64,000 nt of DNA from Streptomyces seoulensis (GCA_013364255.1 CP054936.1:5970353-6034352), one strand, 5' to 3'; counted from the stretch's first letter, positions 17,105 to 25,669 are shown. Notes: a model not told the origin generated them from the sequence alone. Program-made: numbers and translations.

Positions 17105-18262
17105 ATGAGTGACAGGCACATCAGTGAGCACTTCGAGACTCTCGCGATCCACGCGGGCAACACCGCGGACCCCCTGACCGGCGCGGTCGTCCCGCCGATC
17201 TACCAGGTCTCGACCTACAAGCAGGACGGCGTGGGCGGTCTGCGCGGCGGCTACGAGTACAGCCGCAGCGCCAACCCGACCCGGACCGCCCTGGAAGAGA
17301 ACCTCGCCGCCCTGGAGGGCGGCCGCCGCGGCCTCGCGTTCGCGTCCGGACTGGCGGCCGAGGACTGCCTGTTGCGTACGCTGCTCGCCCCCGGCGACCA
17401 CGTCGTCATCCCCAACGACGCCTACGGCGGCACCTTCCGCCTGTTCGCCAAGGTCGTCTCCCGCTGGGGTGTGGAGTGGTCGGTCGCCGACACCAGCGAC
17501 CCGGCCGCCGTACGGGCCGCGCTGACGCCGAAGACCAAGGTGGTGTGGGTGGAGACCCCCTCCAACCCGCTGCTCGGCATCACCGACATCGCCGCCGTCG
17601 CCCAGGTCGCCCGGGACGCCGGCGCCCGCCTCGTCGTCGACAACACCTTCGCCACCCCCTACCTCCAGCAGCCGCTCTCCCTCGGCGCGGACGTGGTCGT
17701 GCACTCGCTGACCAAGTACATGGGCGGCCACTCCGACGTCGTCGGCGGCGCGCTGATCACCGGCGACGCGGCCCTCGGCGAGGAGCTGGCGTACCACCAG
17801 AACGCCATGGGCGCGGTCGCGGGACCGTTCGACTCCTGGCTGGTGCTGCGCGGCACCAAGACGCTCGCGGTGCGCATGGACCGGCACAGCGACAACGCCA
17901 CGAAGATCGCCGACATGCTCTCCCGGCACGCGCGCGTGACGAGCGTGCTGTACCCGGGCCTGCCCGAGCACCCCGGTCACGAGGTCGCCGCCAAGCAGAT
18001 GAAGGCGTTCGGCGGCATGATCTCCTTCCGGGTCGAGGGCGGCGAGGAAGCGGCCGTCGAGGTCTGCGACCGTGCCAAGGTCTTCACGCTCGGCGAGTCC
18101 CTGGGCGGCGTCGAGTCCCTGATCGAGCACCCCGGCCGCATGACGCACGCCTCCACCGCGGGCTCCGCCCTGGAGGTGCCGGCCGACCTCGTGCGGCTGT
18201 CCGTCGGCATCGAGAACGTCGACGACCTGCTGGAGGACCTGAAGCAGGCCCTCGGCGGCTGA
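17105..18262 (+). CDS. metB: Cystathionine gamma-synthase (PLP enzyme)
   Basis: A 385-aa Cys/Met-metabolism PLP enzyme with the typical start HFETLAIHAGNTADPLTGAVVPPIYQ and cofactor lysine K204 in SLTKYMGGHSD. The family catalyses gamma-replacement of an acyl-homoserine by cysteine to form cystathionine, in methionine synthesis. Gamma-lyase or O-acetylhomoserine sulfhydrylase activity cannot be excluded from sequence, because these enzymes are very similar. The EHFETLAIHAGN and GGLRGGYEYSRSANPTR segments favour MetB. The gene is cytosolic and monocistronic, with a leaderless-type promoter. Confidence 0.92.
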   Translation: MSDRHISEHFETLAIHAGNTADPLTGAVVPPIYQVSTYKQDGVGGLRGGYEYSRSANPTRTALEENLAALEGGRRGLAFASGLAAEDCLLRTLLAPGDHVVIPNDAYGGTFRLFAKVVSRWGVEWSVADTSDPAAVRAALTPKTKVVWVETPSNPLLGITDIAAVAQVARDAGARLVVDNTFATPYLQQPLSLGADVVVHSLTKYMGGHSDVVGGALITGDAALGEELAYHQNAMGAVAGPFDSWLVLRGTKTLAVRMDRHSDNATKIADMLSRHARVTSVLYPGLPEHPGHEVAAKQMKAFGGMISFRVEGGEEAAVEVCDRAKVFTLGESLGGVESLIEHPGRMTHASTAGSALEVPADLVRLSVGIENVDDLLEDLKQALGG

Positions 18263-18309
18263 CCGCCGCGGCCCACGGCCCCGGTCTCGCCGCCTGGCGG
18301 GCGCCGGGC

Positions 18310-18558
18310 TCACCGGTCGCGCACGGGTGGAGTCGTCCGCGACGGCGGCTCCGCCCGGGGTCCCGCCGTCGACGCCCACACCGAGAACGCGACCACCGCG
18401 GCCAGCAGCGCCAGCCACAGGACGCGGCGGACGGCCGCCCGGCGGCGCAGCGTCCGGCTTCCCCGGCGCACCGCGTCGGCGCACAGCCCGGCGGGCATCT
18501 CGGGCCGCGCCTGCTCCTGAAGGCGCCGTACGACCCTCTCGCGTGCCGTCCTGTTCAC
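18310..18558 (-). CDS. Small membrane protein encoded after the sigma-like gene
   Basis: 82 aa: a basic cytoplasmic part (residues 1-45), one membrane helix (46-62, LWLALLAAVVAFSVWAS), and a short Pro/Arg-rich outside tail. It starts 13 bp after the stop of the sigma-factor-like gene on the same strand, so the two are likely co-transcribed. This arrangement recalls sigma/anti-sigma pairs, but the cytoplasmic part lacks the HxxxCxxC motif of zinc anti-sigma domains, so an anti-sigma role is only a possibility. Confidence 0.7.
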   Translation of the reverse strand: MNRTARERVVRRLQEQARPEMPAGLCADAVRRGSRTLRRRAAVRRVLWLALLAAVVAFSVWASTAGPRAEPPSRTTPPVRDR

Positions 18559-18571
18559 CGCCGGCCTCCGC

Positions 18572-19027
18572 TCACCGGACGAGGGCGGCGACCGCGCGGT
18601 CGTACAGGACGTGGACGCGCTGAGCGGGCAGTCCGAGCAGGGCCGCCGTCTGTTCCTCGGCGACCCCCTCGTACAGCGCCAGGACGACGACCAGCCGTTC
18701 CCGGGGCGGGAGGACGGCCAGGGCGCCGTGCAGCGGAGGGCGGGCGCGCGGCAGCGGCGGGGTGTGTCCGCGCCAGGTCTCGCGGGCGAAGCGGGTGGCG
18801 ATACGGCGGCGGACGTGGTCGTACGGGTCGTCGTCGCGCAGCCGGCCCCAGGAGGCGTACGTGTGCGCGAGGGCCCGGGTCAGCAGGCGCCGGGCGCGCG
18901 GGTTGTCGTCCGGGGCCTCCGCGGTCAGCAGGGTCGCGGTGTGCAGCAGCCGGCCGCCGGCGCCCGCGACGAACGACTCGAAGTCCCGGGCCCGGTCGGC
19001 TCCGGCCCATGCCTGCCATTCTCGCAC
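18572..19027 (-). CDS. Sigma-70 family (SigE/ECF-like) factor
   Basis: Deduced 151 aa. A region-2-like helical part (FESFVAGAGGRLLHTATLLTAE ... RRLLTRALAHTYASWGRL) is followed by a clear region 4 (LPPRERLVVVLALYEGVAEEQTAALLGL with a recognition helix AQRVHVLYDRAVAALV). The length fits the SigE-like single-subunit sigma factors abundant in Streptomyces. Region 2 is weak compared with classical ECF factors, so promoter melting ability is uncertain. The small membrane protein encoded just downstream may modulate it. No clear autoregulated promoter was found in the repeat-rich DNA upstream. Confidence 0.78.
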   Translation of the reverse strand: MREWQAWAGADRARDFESFVAGAGGRLLHTATLLTAEAPDDNPRARRLLTRALAHTYASWGRLRDDDPYDHVRRRIATRFARETWRGHTPPLPRARPPLHGALAVLPPRERLVVVLALYEGVAEEQTAALLGLPAQRVHVLYDRAVAALVR

Positions 19028-19146
19028 CGCGCCTCCCGCGAAGGGCGATCTTGAGGGAGCGGGTCCCGGTCCGCCCGCGCGGCCGGAGCCGTGCGCGGCC
19101 GACGGGGCCCGGTCTCATATCAGGCCAGGGGCGGGCCGCCGGTCAA

Positions 19147-19298
19147 GAGGCGCGGGCGGTCCGGATGCGCGGGCGCACCAGATGTGGGGGTGGTCCAGAC
19201 GTGCGGGTGGTCCGGAGGTGCGGGTGATCCAGATGTGCGGGTGGTCCAGACGTGCGGGTGGTCCGGGGGTGCGGGTGGTCCGGAGGTGCAGGCGGGTC
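19147..19298. repeat. 17-bp tandem repeat array, about nine copies
   Basis: The core GTGCGGGTGGTCC recurs with a strict 17-bp period: the GGTCC (or GATCC/GCACC) element begins at 19158, 19175, 19192, 19209, 19226, 19243, 19260 and 19277. Copies differ mainly in the two or three bases between cores. The array fills the gap between the sigma-like gene and the marR stop codon, both on the minus strand. As 17 is not a multiple of three, it is not a coding repeat. Confidence 0.9.
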
Positions 19299-19839
19299 AG
19301 GCCGTCCGGCCGGGCTCCGCCGCCGGGGCCGCCTCCGCCGGGGCCGCGCCCGGGGAGGTCTGGCGGGTGGAGAGCGCGTGGTTGAAGCGGGTCAGCAGCG
19401 AGCAGAAGACCTCGCGCTCCTCCGGCGCCCAGTCGTGGGTCAGTTCGGCCATCAGCCGGCGCCTGGAGGAGCGCACCTCGGCCAGCCGCGCCAGCCCGCG
19501 CGAGGACAGCTGCAGCACCACGGCGCGCCCGTCCTCGGGATGCGAGGTGCGCTTGACGAGCCCGGTGTCGACGAGCGGAGCCACCTGCCGGGTGACCGTG
19601 GAGGAGTCGATGCCCATGCTCGCGGCGAGCGCCTTGACGCCCATCGGGCCCTCCTGGTCGAGCCGGTTGAGCAGCAGGTACGCGGCACGGTCCATGGAGT
19701 TGCGCACCTGCGCCACACCGCCGAGCCGGGTCTGTTCCGCGCGGCGGGCGAACAGGGCCACCTCGTGCTGGAGCGCGTCGAGGAGACCGGTGTCACCGAC
19801 GGTCGTCATGTCCATCGACATTTCAGGTGTTGTGGGCAT
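19297..19839 (-). CDS. MarR-family transcriptional regulator
   Basis: A 180-aa cytosolic winged-helix protein. The domain runs from about residue 20 to 150, with the recognition region MGVKALAASMGIDSSTVTRQVAPLVDTGLVKR and the wing HPEDGRAVVLQLS, followed by a short Ala/Pro tail. Starts at 19839 (MPTTPEMSM) and, in frame, at MSMDM are both possible; neither has a strong ribosome binding site. Its divergent neighbour is the threonine deaminase gene 142 bp away, a possible target in addition to itself. The stop codon lies in the first copy of the 17-bp repeat array. Confidence 0.88.
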   Translation of the reverse strand: MPTTPEMSMDMTTVGDTGLLDALQHEVALFARRAEQTRLGGVAQVRNSMDRAAYLLLNRLDQEGPMGVKALAASMGIDSSTVTRQVAPLVDTGLVKRTSHPEDGRAVVLQLSSRGLARLAEVRSSRRRLMAELTHDWAPEEREVFCSLLTRFNHALSTRQTSPGAAPAEAAPAAEPGRTA

Positions 19840-19981
19840 GGCCGGACGCTCACTTCTGAAGGGCTGCTGGTTGGGGGACAGGGTACGCGGCCCGGCGGCG
19901 CGTCGTACCGGCGCTGCGCGAACCGGTCCCAGAGGTTGGTCACACCGGATGCGAACGCCCGTGGACTGCGACACTTGAGGG

Positions 19982-21211
19982 ATGAACCACCGCACGGCCG
20001 GCTCCTTTCCCTCCGTCACCCTGGACGACGTGCGCGGCGCCCGGAAGATGCTGTCGGGGGTGGCGCGGGTGACCGCGATGGAGACCAGCAGGCACCTGTC
20101 CGAGCTGGTGGGCGCGCCGGTGCTCCTCAAGTGCGAGAACCTCCAGCGGACGGGCTCGTTCAAGCTGCGCGGCGCCTACGTCCGCATCGCCGGGCTGCTG
20201 CCCGAGGAGCGCGCCGCGGGTGTGGTGGCGGCCAGCGCGGGCAACCACGCGCAGGGCGTCGCGCTCGCGTCGTCGCTGCTCGGCGTGCACGCCACGGTGT
20301 TCATGCCCCAGGGCGCCCCGCTGCCGAAGATCAGCGCCACCGAGGACTACGGCGCTCAGGTGCGGCTGCACGGGCAGGTGGTCGACGAGACGCTGGCCGC
20401 CGCCCAGGAGTACGCGGCCGAGACCGGCGCGGTGTTCATCCACCCGTTCGACCACCCCGACGTGATCGCGGGCCAGGGCACGGTCGGGCTGGAGATCCTG
20501 GAGCAGTGCCCGCAGGTGCGCACGATCGTCGTCGGCATGGGCGGCGGCGGGCTCGCGGCCGGTATCGCGGTCGCGGTGAAGGAGCTGCGGCCCGACGTGC
20601 GGATCATCGGCGTGCAGGCGGCCGGGTCGGCGGCGTACCCGCCCTCGCTGGCGGCCGGCCGTCCGGTGGCCCTGGAGCACCCGGCGACGATGGCCGACGG
20701 CATCCGGGTGGGCCGGCCGGGCGACGTGCCGTTCGCGCTCGTGGACGAACTGGTGGACGAGGTGCGCACGGTCGGCGAGGACGCGCTGTCCGCGGCGCTG
20801 CTGCTGTGCCTGGAGCGGGCGAAGCTGGTCGTCGAACCGGCGGGGGCGAGTCCGGTCGCCGCGCTGCTGGGCGGGACCGGCGACATCGAGGGCCCGGTGG
20901 TGGCGGTGCTGTCCGGCGGCAACGTCGATCCGGTGCTGCTCCAGCGCGTGCTGCGGTACGGCATGGCCGCGCAGGGCCGCTATCTGGCCGTCCGCCTGCG
21001 CCTGACGGACCGGCCGGGGGCGCTGGCCACGCTGCTCGGGGTGCTGTCGGCGGCCGATGCCAACGTCCTGGACGTGAGCCATGTCCGCACCGATCCGCGG
21101 CTCGAGCTCGCCGAGGCGGAGGTGGAACTGCACCTGGAGACGAAGGGGCCGGCGCACTGCGCCGAACTCGGCCGGGTGCTGCGCGAGGCCGGATACACCG
21201 TCATCGACTGA
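19982..21211 (+). CDS. ilvA: Threonine ammonia-lyase (threonine deaminase)
   Basis: A 409-aa PLP enzyme that converts L-threonine to 2-oxobutanoate and ammonia, the first step towards isoleucine and a feed for propionyl-CoA. The PLP lysine is K61 in TGSFKLRGAY; the glycine-rich phosphate loop is GMGGGGLAAG. Residues about 325-409 form one ACT-like regulatory domain (YLAVRLRLTDRPGALATLLGVL). This is the shorter form with a single ACT domain, rather than the longer E. coli biosynthetic IlvA, so the catabolic TdcB-like role is also possible. The start ATG 19982 has only a weak GAGG very close by. Confidence 0.93.
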   Translation: MNHRTAGSFPSVTLDDVRGARKMLSGVARVTAMETSRHLSELVGAPVLLKCENLQRTGSFKLRGAYVRIAGLLPEERAAGVVAASAGNHAQGVALASSLLGVHATVFMPQGAPLPKISATEDYGAQVRLHGQVVDETLAAAQEYAAETGAVFIHPFDHPDVIAGQGTVGLEILEQCPQVRTIVVGMGGGGLAAGIAVAVKELRPDVRIIGVQAAGSAAYPPSLAAGRPVALEHPATMADGIRVGRPGDVPFALVDELVDEVRTVGEDALSAALLLCLERAKLVVEPAGASPVAALLGGTGDIEGPVVAVLSGGNVDPVLLQRVLRYGMAAQGRYLAVRLRLTDRPGALATLLGVLSAADANVLDVSHVRTDPRLELAEAEVELHLETKGPAHCAELGRVLREAGYTVID

Positions 21212-21261
21212 CGCGGCCCCGGCCCCCCGGACCCCCGGGCCCCCGGACCCCCGAACCCCCG

Positions 21262-21297
21262 GGCCGTCGGAAACTCGCAGGCCGTCGGAAACTCGCA
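21262..21297. repeat. Tandem duplication of an 18-bp unit
   Basis: GGCCGTCGGAAACTCGCA occurs twice head to tail, just after a C-rich run of CCCCCGGA-type repeats at 21224-21261. It lies in the space between ilvA and the ABC transporter operon; no function is apparent. Confidence 0.85.
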
Positions 21298-21334
21298 GGT
21301 CGGAAGCGTGCTTGTCACTCGTTCGGGAAAAACC

Positions 21335-21364
21335 GTCGACCGACGCGATACATCGCGTTATGGT
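21335..21364 (+). promoter_or_regulatory. Promoter with operator palindrome in the spacer, upstream of the DrrAB-type operon
   Basis: GTCGAC (21335-21340) and TATGGT (21359-21364) are a plausible -35/-10 pair with an 18-bp spacer. The spacer is almost filled by the palindrome ACGCGAT-AC-ATCGCGT (21343-21358, perfect 7-bp arms). This is the typical layout of TetR-type repressors controlling drug exporters. No such regulator gene is adjacent. The leader to the start codon would be about 110 nt. Confidence 0.5.
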
Positions 21365-21479
21365 GTGACGCGTGGCCAAGCCGCCGGTCGAACCGTAGAG
21401 CAATTGACGGAGAATCCCGGCGGAATCGGGCCGTGAAACTTAGGCTTTTCCGACAATCCCCGACGACGTGGAGACTCAC

Positions 21480-22529
21480 ATGCCAGGCGCCATCTACGCC
21501 GAGGGCCTCGTGAAGACCTTCGGTGACGTAAGGGCTCTGGACGGCGTCGACCTCGACGTCCCCGAGGGCACGGTGCTCGGACTGCTCGGGCCGAACGGCG
21601 CGGGCAAGACCACCGCCGTCCGCTGTCTGACCACTCTGCTGCGACCCGACAGCGGCAAGGCCGTCGTCGCGGGCATCGACGTGCTCGCGCGGCCCAACGA
21701 AGTGCGCCGCTCCATCGGCCTGTCGGGCCAGTTCGCCGCGGTCGACGAGTATCTGACCGGCCGCGAGAACCTCCAGATGGTCGGCCGCCTCTACCAGATG
21801 CGGACCAAGGCGGCGAAGGTCCGGGCCCAGGAACTGCTGGAGCAGTTCCACCTCGCCGACGCCGCCGACCGCACCGCGAAGACCTACTCCGGAGGCATGC
21901 GCCGCCGGCTCGACCTGGCCGCGGCGCTCGTCGTCGCCCCGCCGGTGATGTTCATGGACGAGCCGACGACCGGACTCGACCCCCGCAACCGCCAGCAGCT
22001 GTGGGAGGTCATCAAACAGCTCGTCTCCGACGGCACCACCCTGCTGCTGACCACGCAGTACCTGGAGGAGGCCGACCACCTCGCACACGAGATAGCGGTC
22101 GTCGACCACGGCCGGGTCATCGCGCGCGGCACCTCCGACCAGCTCAAGGCCCGCACCGGCGGCGAGCGCGTCGAGGTCGTGGTCCACGCGCGCCCGCACA
22201 TCGCCACCGCGTCGGAGGTGCTGCGCGGCTTCGGCACAGGCGAGATCACCGTCGAGGAGCACACCCGCAAACTCACCGTGCCCGTCACCGGCGGCGCCAG
22301 ACTGCTGGCCGAGGTCATCCGCGAGCTGGACGCCCGCGGCATCGAGATCGACGACATCGGACTGCGCCGCCCCACCCTCGACGACGTGTTCCTCTCCCTG
22401 ACCGGCCACACGGCCGAGGACGGGGGCGGGGGCGGGGGCGGGGGAAAGGGCGAGGGCGGCGGCGGACCCGGCACGGCCACCGGCACCGGCGCCGAGGACC
22501 GCGGCCGCAGCAAGGAGACCGTCCAGTGA
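21480..22529 (+). CDS. Drug-resistance ABC transporter ATPase (DrrA type)
   Basis: A 349-aa ATPase starting at ATG 21480 with GGAG 6 nt upstream. Motifs: Walker A GLLGPNGAGKTT (about residues 34-45), signature YSGGMRRRLDLAAAL, Walker B VMFMDEPTTGLDP, H-loop TTQYLEEAD. The C-terminal DrrA-type domain (about 220-315) contains IGLRRPTLDDVFLSLTG, the hallmark of daunorubicin-resistance ATPases. A Gly-rich, low-complexity tail follows, encoded by a G-rich tract at 22421-22460. The partner permease gene overlaps by 4 bp. The substrate is unknown; the family exports hydrophobic antibiotics and lipids. Confidence 0.93.
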   Translation: MPGAIYAEGLVKTFGDVRALDGVDLDVPEGTVLGLLGPNGAGKTTAVRCLTTLLRPDSGKAVVAGIDVLARPNEVRRSIGLSGQFAAVDEYLTGRENLQMVGRLYQMRTKAAKVRAQELLEQFHLADAADRTAKTYSGGMRRRLDLAAALVVAPPVMFMDEPTTGLDPRNRQQLWEVIKQLVSDGTTLLLTTQYLEEADHLAHEIAVVDHGRVIARGTSDQLKARTGGERVEVVVHARPHIATASEVLRGFGTGEITVEEHTRKLTVPVTGGARLLAEVIRELDARGIEIDDIGLRRPTLDDVFLSLTGHTAEDGGGGGGGGKGEGGGGPGTATGTGAEDRGRSKETVQ

Positions 22530-23383
22530 GCGCCACCGGTGACACCGCGCGCACCAGCCCCTCGGGCAACGCGCTGATCCAGTCCGTCCGCGACTCCCTC
22601 GTCGTCGCCCAGCGCAACCTGATCCGCATGACCCGGATCCCCGAGGTGGTGATCTTCGGGCTGATCCAGCCGATCATGTTCGTGGTGCTGTTCACCTACG
22701 TGTTCGGCGGCTCCATGCAGATCGGCGGCACCACCGACCCCGACACCTACAAGAACTTCCTGATGGCCGGCATCTTCGCGCAGACCGTCACGTTCGCCAC
22801 CGCCGGCTCCGGCGCCGGCATCGCCGACGACATGCACAAGGGCCTCATCGACCGCTTCCGCTCGCTGCCCATGGCCCGCGGGGCGGTGCTCACCGGCCGC
22901 ACCTTCGCCGACCTGGTGCAGACGGCGCTGACCCTGCTCGTCCTCGCCGTAGTCGCGCTGCTGGTCGGCTGGCGGGTCGGCTCGGACGGGGACAGCGGCG
23001 CCGGCCGGGTGATCGCCGGGTTCGCCCTGCTGCTCCTGCTCGGCTACGCCTTCACCTGGATCGGCGCCCTGATCGGGCTGTCGGTGCGCACCCCCGAGGC
23101 GGCCACCTCCGGGGGACTGGTCTGGCTGTTCCCGGTGACGTTCATATCGAACGCGTTCGTGGACTCCGGCCGCATGACGCCGTGGCTGCGGCACATCGCC
23201 GAGTGGAACCCGTTCAGCGCCACCGTCCAGGCGTGCAGGGTCCTGTTCGGCAACCCCGGCCAGTCGCACTCGTCCGCCTGGCCCATGCAGCACCCGGTCT
23301 GGGCCTCACTGATCTACTCGGTCCTGATCATCCTGGTCTTCCGCACGCTCGCCGTACGCAAGTACCGCTCCGCCACGGCGTAA
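22526..23383 (+). CDS. Drug-resistance ABC transporter permease (DrrB/ABC-2 type)
   Basis: A 285-aa ABC-2 permease starting at GTG 22526, which overlaps the ATPase stop codon (GTGA), so the two are translationally coupled; GGAG lies within the upstream gene. Six membrane segments are expected, for example at about residues 42-62 (VVIFGLIQPIMFVVLFTYVFGG), 80-100, 125-150, 160-185 and 255-275. The motif DMHKGLIDRFRSLPMARGAVLTGR is characteristic of DrrB-like permeases. With the ATPase it forms an exporter at the cytoplasmic membrane. Transcription ends at the hairpin 23437-23470. Confidence 0.93.
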   Translation: MSATGDTARTSPSGNALIQSVRDSLVVAQRNLIRMTRIPEVVIFGLIQPIMFVVLFTYVFGGSMQIGGTTDPDTYKNFLMAGIFAQTVTFATAGSGAGIADDMHKGLIDRFRSLPMARGAVLTGRTFADLVQTALTLLVLAVVALLVGWRVGSDGDSGAGRVIAGFALLLLLGYAFTWIGALIGLSVRTPEAATSGGLVWLFPVTFISNAFVDSGRMTPWLRHIAEWNPFSATVQACRVLFGNPGQSHSSAWPMQHPVWASLIYSVLIILVFRTLAVRKYRSATA

Positions 23384-23436
23384 GGCGTCCCGGCCCGGGC
23401 CCCGCCACGGGCGGGACCCGGCCCCGGGTACGACGA

Positions 23437-23470
23437 AGCCCCCGGCGGCTCACCGCGAGCGCCGGGGGCT
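23437..23470. terminator. Bidirectional terminator hairpin between drrB-like gene and greA
   Basis: Perfect 11-bp stem AGCCCCCGGCG / CGCCGGGGGCT with a 12-nt loop, between convergent genes. Confidence 0.8.
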
Positions 23471-23493
23471 CCCTCAGGGATGTGTACGGGGCC

Positions 23494-23994
23494 TCAGCCG
23501 TTGTACGGCTCGGCCTTCAGGATCGTCACCGAGGCCTTCTTGCCGTTCGGCAGCTCGTACTCGGCGTCCTCGCCGACCTTGTGGCCGATCACGCCGGAGC
23601 CCAGCGGCGACTGGGGCGAGTAGGTCTCGACGTCGGAACTGGCGTACTCGCGCGAGGCCAGCAGGAAGGTGAGCGTGTCGTCCTCGTCACCGTCGAAGGC
23701 GATCGTCACGACCATGCCCGGTGCGACCGCGCCGTCCGTGGAGACCGGAGCCTCACCGACCTTGGCGTTCTCCAGAAGCTGGGTCAGCTGGCGCACACGG
23801 AGCTCCTGCTTGCCCTGCTCCTCCTTGGCCGCGTGGTACCCGCCGTTCTCGCGCAGGTCGCCCTCCTCGCGCGCGGCCGCGATCTTGGCGGCGATCTCCG
23901 TGCGCGCAGGACCAGTAAGGTACTCAAGCTCGTCCTTGAGCTTGTTGTACGCCTCCTGGGTCAGCCAGGTGACGTTCTCGCTGGTCTGGGTCAC
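23494..23994 (-). CDS. greA: Transcription elongation factor GreA
   Basis: A 166-aa factor that rescues backtracked RNA polymerase by stimulating transcript cleavage. The N-terminal coiled coil carries the acidic-tip signature AREEGDLRENGGYHAAKE (Asp and Glu that chelate the catalytic Mg2+). The C-terminal FKBP-like domain contains the conserved SPLGSGVIGHKVGE-like segment. The start GTG 23994 follows GGAGCACCT; a longer frame to 24024 lacks support. Length and motifs are typical, and the adjacency to a DUF4307 gene and mca is conserved in Streptomyces. Confidence 0.95.
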   Translation of the reverse strand: MTQTSENVTWLTQEAYNKLKDELEYLTGPARTEIAAKIAAAREEGDLRENGGYHAAKEEQGKQELRVRQLTQLLENAKVGEAPVSTDGAVAPGMVVTIAFDGDEDDTLTFLLASREYASSDVETYSPQSPLGSGVIGHKVGEDAEYELPNGKKASVTILKAEPYNG

Positions 23995-24181
23995 AGGTGC
24001 TCCTCGTCGGTACTGGGGATACAAAGCATCGCCCTACCCCGAAGCATGTTCCCTCTTGGATGGGCGAAACCACGAGCCTAACAATTCAGCGGCCAAAGGG
24101 GGAGGACATAAGCCATGTACGTCACGTCAACGCTGGTCAGCGCCTACCTATTCCGCAGGACGCCCCAGCTCGGCGGCGTCG

Positions 24182-24580
24182 TCAGTCGGCGTGGCAGCCC
24201 AGCAGCTCGCCCGTCGTGCCCCGGGACGTCGTCCGCAGCGTGACGACCTTGTCGACCTGCTTGGCGTGCTCGTCGAAGCGGAAGTCGGCCCGGCCGACCT
24301 CGGCGCCGTCGGCCGACTGCGAGCGCACCGTGCAGTAGCCGCGGGCGCCGGCGTCCTTGTGGACCTCCAGGTGGACCTGCACCGAGGCCTCCGAGGTCTG
24401 GAAGGAGACGACCTGCGCGCTGATCTCGCTCTTGGCCACGTAGTGATAGGCGAAGTAGCCGATCAGGGCCAGCACGACCGCGCCCAGGACGGCGGCCGCG
24501 ATCCTGAGCTTGCGGTCGGCACGCTCGTCCGAGGAACGGCCGTAGCGGCCCTCGGGCAGCCGGGTGCTCGCCGTACTCAT
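24182..24580 (-). CDS. DUF4307-family membrane protein
   Basis: 132 aa from ATG 24580. A charged N terminus (about 1-25) is followed by one membrane helix (about 27-48, IAAAVLGAVVLALIGYFAYHYV) and an external beta-rich domain with two cysteines (GYCTV and ELLGC) that could form a disulfide. The family is conserved in actinobacteria beside mca; its function is not known. It is transcribed away from mca and towards greA, 187 bp upstream of the greA start. Confidence 0.88.
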   Translation of the reverse strand: MSTASTRLPEGRYGRSSDERADRKLRIAAAVLGAVVLALIGYFAYHYVAKSEISAQVVSFQTSEASVQVHLEVHKDAGARGYCTVRSQSADGAEVGRADFRFDEHAKQVDKVVTLRTTSRGTTGELLGCHAD

Positions 24581-24784
24581 GATCGTCCTCTCGGCAGGGG
24601 CGGGACGGACGTCCCGCGAGGAGCCTCCGAAGCCGTACTCCGGAATTATTCGCCCCCTGATTCGGTCACTATAGAAGCCCCGGCCCGCCGTGCGACCGCC
24701 GCCCCGGAGCGAGGAACCACCCGGGGCGGCACCCGTTGACCGCCCGCCGAGCGCGGGCACCGACTTGACCTTGAGGACTGAGCC

Positions 24785-25663
24785 TTGACTGACCAGCTGC
24801 GACTGATGGCCGTGCACGCGCACCCCGACGACGAGTCGAGCAAGGGCGCGGCCACCATGGCGAAGTACGTGTCCGAGGGGGTGGACGTGCTGGTCGTGAC
24901 CTGCACGGGCGGCGAGCGCGGCTCCATCCTCAACCCCAAGCTCCAGGGCGACAAGTACATCGAGGAGAACATCCATGAGGTGCGCCGCAAGGAGATGGAC
25001 GAGGCGCGGGAGATCCTCGGCGTGGGGCAGGACTGGCTCGGCTTCGTCGACTCCGGGCTGCCCGAGGGCGACCCGCTGCCGCCGCTGCCGGACGGCTGCT
25101 TCGCCCTGGAGGACGTCGACAAGGCGGCCGGCGAGCTGGTGCGCCGGATCCGCGCCTTCCGTCCCCAGGTGATCACCACCTACGACGAGAACGGCGGCTA
25201 CCCGCACCCCGACCACATCATGACGCACAAGATTTCGATGGTGGCGTTCGAGGGCGCGGCGGACACCGAGAAGTACCCGGAGAGCGAGTACGGGCCCGCG
25301 CACCGGCCGCTGAAGCTGTACTACAACCAGGGCTTCAACCGGCTGCGCACCGAGGCGCTGCACAACGCGCTGCTGGCCCGCGGCATGGAGTCCCCCTACG
25401 GGGAGTGGCTGGAGCGCTGGGAGAAGTCCGGTCACAAGGAGCGCACGCTCACCACGCACGTGCCGTGCGCCGACTTCTTCGAGATCCGCGACAAGGCGCT
25501 GATCGCCCACGCCACGCAGATCGACCCCGACGGGGGCTGGTTCCGGGTGCCGATGGAGGTCCAGAAGGAGGTCTGGCCCACGGAGGAGTACGAGCTGGCG
25601 AAGTCCCTCGTGGACACCTCGCTCCCCGAGGACGACCTCTTTGCGGGCGTCCGGCAGCTCTGA
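24785..25663 (+). CDS. mca: Mycothiol S-conjugate amidase
   Basis: A 292-aa zinc amidase that cleaves mycothiol S-conjugates to release a mercapturic acid for export and GlcN-Ins for mycothiol resynthesis. This is the actinobacterial detoxification route for electrophiles and antibiotics. The zinc motif HAHPDDES (H13 and D16) and the third ligand in YPHPDH are present, as is the Mca-type tail of about 100 residues absent from MshB. The start codon is TTG 24785, supported by GAGG about 8 nt upstream and the normal N terminus TDQLRLMAVHAHPDDE. A small membrane-protein gene follows 6 bp later. Confidence 0.95.
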   Translation: MTDQLRLMAVHAHPDDESSKGAATMAKYVSEGVDVLVVTCTGGERGSILNPKLQGDKYIEENIHEVRRKEMDEAREILGVGQDWLGFVDSGLPEGDPLPPLPDGCFALEDVDKAAGELVRRIRAFRPQVITTYDENGGYPHPDHIMTHKISMVAFEGAADTEKYPESEYGPAHRPLKLYYNQGFNRLRTEALHNALLARGMESPYGEWLERWEKSGHKERTLTTHVPCADFFEIRDKALIAHATQIDPDGGWFRVPMEVQKEVWPTEEYELAKSLVDTSLPEDDLFAGVRQL

Positions 25664-25669
25664 GGGACA

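Noticed and set aside
19147..19298. 17-bp repeats as a CRISPR or iteron origin
   Set aside because: There are no spacers, no replication initiator gene nearby, and core chromosomal genes on both sides.
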